In this document: piece after piece, positions 1-10,400 of the stretch
Layout of the letters: every line of letters begins with the position of its first letter
Numbering within the stretch: position 1 is the first letter of the stretch
Source of the DNA: Liolophura sinensis
Taxonomy: Eukaryota; Mollusca; Polyplacophora; Chitonida; Chitonidae
Length of the DNA: 64,000 nt
Direction: 5' to 3'
Assembly: GCF_032854445.1 (NCBI RefSeq)
Contig: NC_088303.1
Coordinates: 29,243,265-29,307,264 of the forward strand
Position numbers and translations under genes: made by a program
Notes under the pieces: model-generated
Told to the model about the DNA's origin: nothing
The model's input: the letters and a program-made list of their open reading frames with translations, nothing else
Databases searched by the model: none

Positions 1-671
1 GAATCTGTTAGAGTCGTGATATTGGGCCAATCCTAGCGACGCTGTGTGTTCACGTGACTTCAGGCGCAATGCCGCGAGATTCTCGTCTAAGGCACAATTG
101 CTCAACATGTGGCACGTTGGTGACTACAAAAGAAAATATATAAATTATAATATATCAAACCGTCAAAAATAACAAGCAAGCTAAATTAAAATAGTTAAAC
201 ATGTACAAAGGTTGCGCTTTGGTCTAAATAAGGCTGTTCTAATAAGGAGCTTAAGGGAAAGAAAACACTGAAATGAAGTATTTTTCGAATATAAGACCAT
301 AAAACACTGTCCAAAAAAATAGCTCGATTCATTTTTTAAAAATTTTCCAGCAGAGTTAATTGCTTTCAAAACACCAGATTAACAGTGGTCTGTTGGGATC
401 CAGAAGGTGTCAATGACGTCACATCTATATTTTTTTGCTTGCAATTATTTGTTTTAAGGTCCGTTAGAGCTATTGCATTCATAGCTCTGTACATAGTTTG
501 AGCAGTATGAATCTCTAGCGGTCTTTGTGTGCTAAGTAGTAAAAAAGCCGTTTGTGGCATCACTGGTCCCAATATGGGCAGAGAATCCAAAATTTCGAAT
601 GCATTTTACTAGGTTGAACAAAATTCGAAAAAAATCAATAAAACTATTTCAGTATTTAATGGTCTTTCATA

Positions 672-926
672 TCACATACACTTTATGTTAGTGTTTTCCT
701 TTGCCTTTAGTCTGTGCTTGATGAACAGAGGACAGAAAACCTGCAGAATACCTGACGACAGATGAGGCAGCGAGTACGTTTTCTGATCGCTGTAATTACT
801 GTAAGGTGGCGGTGGATAAAACGCTTGTAGTGATCTTCCCATGACAGATAACTCTTGAGCGTGTCTCTGGTTCCACGGGATTGAAAGATGAACGTTTGAG
901 CTTTGAGCAACTCCAGGGAAAGCCGT
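672..926 (-). CDS. Probable alternative or additional 3' terminal exon of Pax3/7
   Basis: A strong acceptor (pyrimidine tract then CAG) precedes 926, and the phase-0 frame begins TAFPGVAQSS and runs through LQAFYPPPPYSNYSDQ, a Pro/Tyr/Ser-rich composition typical of Pax transactivation tails. It reaches a stop at 672, with an ATTAAA just beyond (about 653-658). It joins in frame if the preceding exon ends at 1594, where CAC|GTGAGA is a good phase-0 donor (exon 1637-1594). That gives a 376 aa isoform in place of the 331 aa one. A GTATTC donor at about 752 could instead lead to exons off the left edge. Transcript evidence is needed to choose. Confidence 0.5.
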   Translation of the reverse strand, partial: TAFPGVAQSSNVHLSIPWNQRHAQELSVMGRSLQAFYPPPPYSNYSDQKTYSLPHLSSGILQVFCPLFIKHRLKAKENTNIKCM

Positions 927-1153
927 CTGAAAAAAAATTTGACAGTTATTTCCCTTGTTGGTCGCGTGGCTTTTCACGAACGCTTGTGAAATATATAATG
1001 TCATATGAAGAGAGTTTTAAATCTACCTATGTAATCTGCTCAAGGTGTAAAAAATTCAAATATCTAATTACACTCCATAAAATGTATTTTTGTAGACTCC
1101 AAAATGAGGGCGATACGTATGCAGAAAGACATTCTGTTCTTCAAATCTGTTCA

Positions 1154-1343
1154 GGGGCCTCCGTGTCGTAGTTGGTTAGCGCGTTAGCGCAGCGTAATAA
1201 CACAGGAGACTCTCACCAAAGCGGTCGTTGTGAGTTCAAGTCCAGCCCATTCTGGCTTTCTCTCCGGCCGTAAGTGGGAAGGTATGGCAACAACCTGTCC
1301 GGTTTCCCTCCCACCATTAACATTAATCAAATAAATAAATAAG
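1154..1343 (+). mobile_element. tRNA-derived SINE, plus orientation, full length but internally shortened
   Basis: Starts GGGGCCTCCGTG, with a tRNA-like A box (TTGGTTAGCGCG) and B box (GAGTTCAAGTCC). Continues through the CCGGCCGTAAGTGGGAAGGT block and ends in (AAAT)n. It belongs to the same family as copies at 7289, 11262, 11394, 22786, 51176, 59874 and 62943. Compared with 11394-11641 it lacks part of the central region. Confidence 0.8.
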
Positions 1344-1464
1344 TCAATTGGTTCATGCTAATGAAAAGGAAAATTAAAAGAATGCGGTTTTAGGTTAATT
1401 ACAGAAAGAGTGAAATCAACCAGTAGACTTATGGTCCTTTTTTTTAATAAAGGCATTATTTGAT

Positions 1465-1470
1465 TTTATT
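1465..1470 (-). terminator. Poly(A) signal AATAAA of the short Pax3/7 transcript
   Basis: AATAAA on the minus strand starts four bases after the TGA stop of the 1637-1474 exon. This supports that exon as a genuine transcript end, although so short a 3' UTR is unusual. Confidence 0.5.
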
Positions 1471-1473
1471 CAA

Positions 1474-4400
1474 TCAATAAACTCGATCGTAGTCAAATGT
1501 CACTTTAAGTCGTGACCCTCGATCATACCTGAGAGTGAGCTCCATGTGTGAGGAATGATCCATGAACGACGAGAACCTTGAGTCCGATCTCACGTGAGAT
1601 CCAACCGACGACGCATCTGTATCACGTGACAAGGTATCTGCAAATAAACGAAACACAAGAATTGAAACTGACCATAGCTTAATTCACATGTTCCACTTTT
1701 CTTCCAAAATTCCCTAGACTGATTTTTGGTAATTTTTTTTTTCTAATTTGAGTCGTATCAATAAATGGAGTCAGAACAGCATGACACCAACAGTGATAAA
1801 TAATTAGGCGTGTAGTAACTTAGTAAAACGTTCTTCACTGAATGAGGCTTCATTATGCTCGCTCGCGACAATAATTCGTGAATTCACGAATGAACTGTGT
1901 TCTCAGACAAATTCATTGCTTGCCGAATTAAATATTTGTCCATAAAGTAGTTCTTCTCACGAAATAGTTCTGTCTTGTAAATAACAATGTAAGAAGTGAC
2001 TAAGAATTGTGTTTAAATTCAAACTGAAATACATGTTGAGCGCCTTAACATACTGGATAACTTAAGCTGCGTTTACCGAACACGCGGTATGCGGATTGCG
2101 GGTCGCGGCAACGGAATGCGGTATGCGAACGCGGTAAATATACCGCACTGTCTACTTATCGGTGGCGGGTATCACTTCAGGTTTCATAAGCATGGGGCCC
2201 ATCTGGTCCGTCCCTTCTCAATCACGACGCAGCCGAATCCAGCGGGATGTAATCATCGCCGTTGGGGCCTTTGTGATAGCAAGGAAGAGACGTTCTAGAT
2301 GAAGGCGAAGATGGGCAGTTCATCCTATTTTCAAGAGACGGAAGGAACAAGGAGCATATCACAACCTGGTACAGGAGCTGGGATTAGACGAAGATATGTT
2401 TCAACGCTACTTTCGATTCAGACGTGAGCAATTTGCCCAGCTCTTGTTCGTACTACGTGAGGATCTTGTCAAGTTCCATCGATCGACAGAAGTCCTTTGT
2501 CCAAGACAACGTTTGGCAATTTGCATAAGGTAATAAATAAACGCAAAGAGCACTTTTCACTACTTGTAATTGTTTCACTGGAATGATAGGAAACCAAATA
2601 TTGACGTAAGATAGGTGCAAATGACTTAACTTTTTGACTTCACAATATTATGCCGTTAACTTAAGTAGTTTTTTGTCTAAGGCATGGCTTACAGGTAACA
2701 ATGAAAACAATTAAAATCACAGCAAGTAATCAGAAACCCTTCTTGATTTAGATTCGCAACGCAACATGAGATTACTGTATGCGAAGTTGTTCTGTTCTGC
2801 ACTGGTACTATTGAAAAGGCATGTGCATAGCCGCAGAAAGCAGGTCGGACGTTGCTCCAGAACACTCCGTTTTGGCTTCCGTATCCCTGTGTCCTCGTAG
2901 TGGGTAGATATCGGCGGCAGGTGCTTGTTAGCATATTGAACATTTGGAGCAAAAGGAGCAAGTTCATTTCGTGGTGGTAGAGGCGTTACTGGAATCTGTA
3001 TTCCACTCTGATTTTCTGCGTTAAAAAAGACTTGTGACAATTGGAGCTTAATAAATGCTTGTGTTTCCTTTGGTAGTTCCTTCAAACGCTTGGCATAACT
3101 CACGAATAGCTAGCTCATCGGGATTAGTTTCCGTATTTCCTTGAAGTTCTTCATGATTCTTCTTGCTTTCATTAATGAAATCAGTCAGAGCTGCCTTCAA
3201 TTGAAGAAGTGTCCTCTGGCTAAGTGTCGTTTTCCACTTCTCTTTGGAGTTTTTACCGACTCTTTCCAGTAGATGTGCTTGGGGTAGGCGAAACTGATGA
3301 AGCTGCTGTTTCCAGTGGCAGAGATTCACTAAAGGAGCTAACTTCAGACCTATGAAAAAAAGAATGAAAAAAAAAAGAATGTAGTCAATCTACTTATAAC
3401 TATGCTATTTTTGCAGGTACCTGGTAACCGGGGAATCATATGCATCGCTCGCCTTCAGCTATCGCGTCGGTGGTCCACTACAATATCTAAGTTGGTACCA
3501 GAAGTATGCGATGCTATTTGGAAACAAAGAGATGTTGCGATGTATGTACCCAGCACCAGCGAACGACTGGAGATTGATAGCAGCTAACTTTTGGGAGAAT
3601 TGGCAATTCCCACACTGCTTAGATGCACTAGATGGGAAACATGTGGTTATGATGAAGCCTTGGAAATCGGGGTCTCTATATTTTAATTATAAAGGGACTT
3701 GCTCTATCGTTCTAATGCCCTTGTTGATGCTAACCTTAAGTTCATTGCAATTAATACAGGTTGGTTGGGTAGAAATAGCGACGGAGGAAGCTTTGCCCGA
3801 AGTAACATGGGACAACGTTTCGCTAATGGGACATTCAATTTTCCATCTAGCTCTGTGATACCGGGTTTTGAAAGTCTTGGTCCTTTAACATATGTTGCGG
3901 TGGGAGATGAGGCGTTCCTCTACTTCCAAACTTAATGCGCCCTTTCCCTGGTAAAGATAACTCTCTGGAAAAGCAAATATTCAACTATAGACTAAGTCGA
4001 GCTCGCAGAATAGTTGAAAATGCATTTGGTATTTTGGCCGCTCGATGGAGGGTATTTCACACGAAAATCACCCTGCACCCATCCATGCCAATTCCGTCGT
4101 CAAAGCTGCATGTGTACTGCATAACATGTTGCAGAGGACAAGTACTCCAGGCCCAATTGACTCAGCTGATGGAAGAAATGGCAGAAATGGACGCCATCGA
4201 TGGGCCTCGCTCCTTTGTCACGTATGGGAAACAGGGCCAGTGAAGAAGCAATTTCTGTTCGTAATACCTTCAAGGATTTCTTCATGAGAGATAAATCGCT
4301 TCCATGCAGAGACAACACGTGTTGAGAGGTTCTTTTGATGCTGATAACAATTGATGATACGTACCTGTTATCTTCATTAACACTCTGTGTACCAGCGTAC

Positions 4401-7400
4401 GGATCGTTGTCGTCCGTTTCTCAATATCAGGAACATTAGTGTCGGCCCTGGAAAGAAACAAAGAATGGTGTGTTGTCGTTTCAAATGATTTTTCTTTTAG
4501 AAAGAACCTTGCAGTATTGCAGACTCGAACACAAACACTGATATAAACAAGACTTGTTGGGTCCTGAAAGTGCATGCATCTCTTGCTTGGATCAGAATCA
4601 GCAACACTTCTTCCTGCCAAAGTACATTGTGTTATTCATTTGAAAGTATAGGCCTAGACAATGACCAAGTTGTTTTATTTGTGAACTTACTCATTTTCAG
4701 CTATGTATGGTTCCAGAAACGACAGAATATCAAAGAACTTCCATTTTATGGACTTTTTTTAGCTGCGTCACCCACTTTTCTTTTCTTTCAGAAGTCTGCG
4801 TTGCTTCAGGGTAGCTATCTCGCAAGTTTTTCCATTTTCCTCGCCATGCCTTTCCTGTAATAATAAACAAAGGCCTTTTCTAGCCCTAGCACTTTTAAAT
4901 AAGTAATACAATCATGTGCAAATGCGCAGATATCAACTCAAACATGATTGTTTGTTTGTTTGTTTGATTGGTGTTTATAGCCATACTTAAGAATCTTTCA
5001 CTTATATGAAGGGCTTGCCAGCTTACGGGTTGAGCAAGCCGGAGTACCCGGAGAGAACCACCGACCTTTGTTGTGTGCTGGCCACTCTTTCACATATGTC
5101 ATACATCCAGTTCCACACACAGAGCGCAACCCAGGAGTACATCACAGTGGTGAAAGGCAAGTGATTTCCAGCGAATGTATCACTGCTTTTTTGCAGATGT
5201 ACAAGCGTTGTCAATCACTTAGCCACCAAGGCCCCATAACAGTGTGAGCGAAAGAATCATTACAATTCTCTGACCGAGGCTGGATTTGAGCCCGAGCTTC
5301 GTATGTCCGAACAGCTGAAAGACGTGCACCTTTAGCTACGCGGCCACGACCGGCTCCAAACTCAAACATGAAGCTCATCATCTAGTCCTTCCACTTTCAA
5401 CGTTTTTGCTATGCTCTCCCAGGCATTACTCATCTTCTGCCCATCCATATGACTGTCGTCCTTGGCATCGTAGTTGAAAGGCCGTTCCCTGACGAGTCCG
5501 ACCAAACGTTCGATTGCATCGTCGGGAAGTTGTTTCCCTCTCGGCATTTTAGCTGTATGAGCGCAACTTCGCACGCAGGACTGCATGGAAACAATAAAAG
5601 AAAGTTCGGATAATTGCTGCACGTGGACTCTAAACCGTTACGGTATATTATACCTCGCGGAAAGATCGCTACACCGACCGATCGGTTTTACCGCGTACTG
5701 CTTGCCGCGACCGACTCGCATAACGCATACCGCGTACCGCGTACGGCGGTCCGGTAAACGGATTTAGGGAAATGGCTTGGAGTGAAAAAATCTCTATACC
5801 GCATTCCGTTGCCGCGTCCCGCGATACGCATACCGCGTGTTCGGTAAACGCAGCTTTAGTCTACTTACATCAACCAGTCCAATGAATGCTTTCACCAAAT
5901 AAATGGCTGTATGCCGTATTTATACTTTTTTTGCACTTGCCTTGTGACAACAAACGACAATCCGCTGTCGGGAAGCATGCACGAGCCACCCGAAGTTGAA
6001 AATGTCTGTTGACCAACACAAAGTGTGTTGTTACCAAGGTAACTAGCCATTGAATATCCAGGTAGTTGGCTAGAACCAATTTGTTTCCGCCATCTTGCCC
6101 GTCTGTTGCTGAACCAAACCTGAACTCTGGCCTCTGTGAGTTTTGTTCTTTGGGCCAATTCTTCTCTCGTATAGATATCCGGATATTGCGTACGTTCGAA
6201 AGCTGTCTCTAATGTGCTCAGCTGCTCCGCTGAAAAAGTAGTCCGACTTCTCCGTACTTTTCGGTTGACACGATACTTGTGTTCAACCGCTTGACCTTGG
6301 AAGGGAAAACAGTACATATGACCAAAGTTAAAATGTATGAGTAATCTTTGAAAACATTGATAACTTAGGTCCAAAGTTTATCTGGATTACATGCTTTCAG
6401 CATGTTTCCGGAATCACCATAAATGTATATATGTTAGGCTACAACCGAATGGTCACTAATCTATATAGAAGCAATTGTTCTTAATTTGTCGCTTCATCAT
6501 TTTCTTTTTTTCCCTTGTAAAGTGTTTTGGAGAGTAAAGTGCTTATTCATTCTGAAATTGGAAATACCGGGTGTTGTAGCATGCATCTAATGACGAAATA
6601 TAAGCGTATAAAGGTACAAATTAATCATATGCTTCCATATTAACAGTTAACAATAATGTTACCGAACTACAAAAAGGAGTATTTAAAATGGATTTAAGTG
6701 TTGCAAGAAGGCTAACCATATAAAATTTTTAACCTCTTTTTGAAATAATTGTTTTCCAGAGGTAATTTAAGAACAAAAAATGACGTCACACAGGTCAGCT
6801 ACGATCACAACCGCAATTGTCCAGAGAGCAGATTGCTGGAACCCGATACGAGGAACTAACAAGGTTATTTGTATGATAATAGACCTAGATTGTCTGAGTA
6901 CCATAAAATCTGTTGACCCCTGCTGTAACCGGATACACCACGGTGACCCCGCGGGGTCGGGACATGATCTAGCATAGAGTGGAGAACACCTGACCCCCAG
7001 ACGAGCCGTGTAATCAAGTCCTTGTCCACATTACCTGGGCAATGGTATTTCCTGGTCTTTAACGTCAGGCATTGTTTTATAGCAACCTTCCTTTTGGGTT
7101 CGTCTAGAAACTGGTGCTACTAGTACTTGATAAGATGTTACACGTTGATAGTCATGAATTATCAATACTTCCATCCCTTTACATGGACTTTTTCATGAGA
7201 ATTAACACGTTCTTCGCGTTATTTTACTGAATATTTTTAAATAAATTAATCAATTGGATACATTATCCCTCCTACATTTCCTTATATTTGTTTATTTCAT
7301 TGGTGTTTTACGTCGTACTCTAGAATATTTCACTTATAAGACGGCGGTCCGCATTATGATGTGAGGAAACCAGTGTCTCAGTGCCCGGTAGAAACCCAAG

Positions 7401-10400
7401 GCCATCTGCTGGTTGATGGAAGATCTTTCCAACCACGGTCGGAGAGGAAGCCAGTATGAGCTGGATTCAAAGCGACCGTATTGGTAGGAGGGTCTTAAGT
7501 CATTGCGCCCCACTGGCACGCTAAAACTACCTTATAAAACCCAAGTATACTGCATATTAAACCGTGTAATTCGTTCAAGTTGAAACTACTGTGGTACAAA
7601 CCGCAAGCTGACTGTTTTGAGAAAATACAGTTACACACAGATTTTTTTTAAGGCTACACTGGTAAGTGCATGAGATATCATTCAAGGCAATTCCAAGTGG
7701 CATCCATTTACAGAATAACTTCGCATACGGGTATATAACATAAAAGTAAATCATAATATGACGAGAATTTGACTTCAAATAAAGCATATCTCATCAGAAA
7801 GCCTGTCACAGGGAGTTATAATATAAAGACTCATGGTTATCAGGCACTTCAGAAACCACAGCCCTTGGCGAATGGGATGTTGACAACTGTGGGAACTGGT
7901 ATAAAGCGTTGCATTATACCAAAAAGCTTGAAAACTCTTATTAGAACTAAAGGCTGATATACAGATTAAATGAACGTTGCTTCGTTCCTGATTTCCCAAA
8001 TGTTTTAAGTAAAGCAAAGTTGAATGTAAACTTCATGAAACACTGACAGAAATGAATGCATTGCAACACCAAAATCTTGAGCCCTGTGTGCTTGTTAAGC
8101 ACCACATAATACTTTCTTTACTATGAATACTGTTTAATGGTTACTGGATATTACCGACAACCAAAGTAGATCACGTTTCATTCACTCAAATATTTGTCTG
8201 TACGATGTTTTATTTGGTCAATGCAAAACTTTCGAACAAGATCTGAGTGGCCATTAAATGAACCTGGACCCAATATGTCAACATCGAGCTTAAAGGATAT
8301 TGGAGGGATTTTACACACAACTCGAAGAGTTAAAGAAATTGGGATAAAGAAATTAATAATGGCAAGTTTAGCTGCCTGTATATGATGGCCACGGACAGTG
8401 AATTTCGCCACTCCTATTGTGGTGTCTTTGTATGTTCTTACATTCTTTTGGATGACTCTTGGAGTCCAGCAGTTTGGCTTTCAAAACAGCATGTCACTCG
8501 TGGAAAAGTTCATCAGTAACATGCCAAAAGTGCAGTTGTTTATGACTGGCCCTCTAAATTCCTCCGTGAATAAAAACTGACAGCCGCTTCGAAGAGAAAA
8601 AATCGTGAATACGCCCTTAAATACAATCAAGTAAATAAATAAATTTAGTCTTTTCGTATAAGGGTTGCGGACGACAGGGTGAAGAGGAAGTCATGAAAAA
8701 CTATTTCACTGAAAAATGATACCAACAATTTTGGTTGAAATATGGACTTAATATTACGTGTCATGGTATGCTGTTCTGCATAAAATTAACTTTTACCTTC
8801 ACGGTTTGTCTCCTCCTTGCCTTGCATGGAATTTGTCTCTGTCATGATCTCAGTATCACTTTCATCAGACGGACATCTTTGAGACACATCCGGGGAAATG
8901 CCCAAGTCAAGGTCCGAGCAAAGTCGTCCGGTTTTCGACCGAAGAACTCTGCTGATGGAACTGACACTGGGAATAGTGCTAGCATCACAAACTCCGTCTT
9001 TTAACAAACGGTCACGGATCTCCCAACTGAAGATTCCTGGCTGAGCCCGCTTGTACGCTTCAATCTTGTCTTCAACTTCCGGTGTGGCGACCCTCGGCTT
9101 GCTACCGCCAATCATGCCCGGACAAACATTTCCGGTCTCTTGATACCTGAGCAGAATCTTACTGACACAGCCGTGCGAGACCCGCAGTTGACGACTGATG
9201 ACACAAGGTCTCACTCCACGGGCAGCTAGCTCCACGATCTTAAGGCGGAGATGGGTGGGCAGGGGGCGACCGTTAATGAACAACCCTCCGAGTTGGTTCA
9301 CTCGGCCCTGTCCTGAAATCAGACGTTGAGAACACGTTGAACTAACGCCAAAGATGACGATAGCAGCCGACTTCCGCCGAAATTGGCTTTATATAATAGT
9401 ATATTATCCGTTTACACTTTGTCCTTAAAAAACAATGCTTGGTATGAGAATAATCCGAAGAACAGGTAGATTATTGATGCTGTCCCTGGTTATTTTCCAG
9501 CCTGGTTCCTTTTCTAGCTTCATGCTCCTGTACAGAACATGGGTTCGAGCTCTTAACTTTGTTGACCAGTTTCTTATTGGGATCAAAGCGTCGCTCAATA
9601 AATTATATTTGAAGGCTTGATTATAGAGGGTTCACTCCACTCATGTGACCCGATTACTCTACTAATTATGACAATCAAATCTCGCTATTTTAAATCCCTT
9701 TTCTCAATTACGCCAGATTTAATAAATTGCTCTGTGCAGATACCGGTATAAACAGTTTTGAAACAGACCCTATGAAATAGGCCTACACAGAGAATGCTGT
9801 GAAACTTAAACCAAATGAGAAAAGGTATAACCGCTTTTCTTTAAATAATATATGGAGTAAATAACTCTAACAGAAGTATTTTTCTGGATAGGTTTGTGCT
9901 GTTTGGGTTACGTACACTTCAAATTCCTTTCACAAAAGAGTTAAACTAAAAAGGGCATGTAGATACATATGCGTGTTGTTTTTTTCATTTGTTTGGGTGG
10001 GAGATTTATAATATCTAATGTGAATATGCGTTTAAAGAGGAAAAGTCCATAGCGTAAAAGAACGTATTTTAAACACAATGAAATCATATTTTCATTTTTT
10101 CGGTGACGTGAACATTCAGAATATTTTATAGTATGTAAACCGAATGGATTTCTTTTAAATAACAAATCTATATATAAAAGTAAAATACGTTTAAACATGG
10201 CATTAAACCAAAATAAAGTAATTAACTAAAGTTTATAAGGTTTTTGGGGGATGATATTTAAATTCATTTACATTTCAGCTATTTAGATAGATATATAGTT
10301 TCGCTATCAAGCTGTAGCTGTTAAAAGTCATTAAGTAAAATATTTGCGTTTAACATTATTGACGCCATGACGCTCGTACATAGCTTGCTTTTCATCATGC

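Larger units (their letters stand above)
2065..5855 (+). mobile_element. PIF/Harbinger DNA transposon, 3.8 kb, inserted in a Pax3/7 intron
   Basis: Bounded by 60 bp terminal inverted repeats (2065-2124 and 5796-5855) that differ at about three positions and begin AGCTGCGTTTACCG. A 3 bp TTA direct repeat at 2062-2064 and 5856-5858 is the TWA target duplication typical of this superfamily. It contains both Harbinger genes: a DDE transposase on the plus strand and a MADF/BESS-type protein on the minus strand, partly nested in the transposase intron. A tRNA-like SINE lies inside at 4947-5357. The ends are well preserved but the transposase frame is broken, so it looks fairly young but no longer autonomous. 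Confidence 0.92.

Noticed and set aside
366-590. 74-codon frame on the minus strand as another Pax tail exon
   Set aside because: No good acceptor with matching phase and no tail-like composition; the 926-672 exon already ends in a stop.
6780-6787. TGACGTCA CRE-like site in a Pax3/7 intron
   Set aside because: An isolated 8-mer far from the promoter; its occurrence is not beyond chance in 64 kb.
9299-9301. GTG at the MNQLGG position as a start of Pax gene A
   Set aside because: It is the Val of the invariant [10 protein letters not shown] paired-domain start; an acceptor lies 11 bases upstream and a phase-matched first exon exists at 12231-12177.
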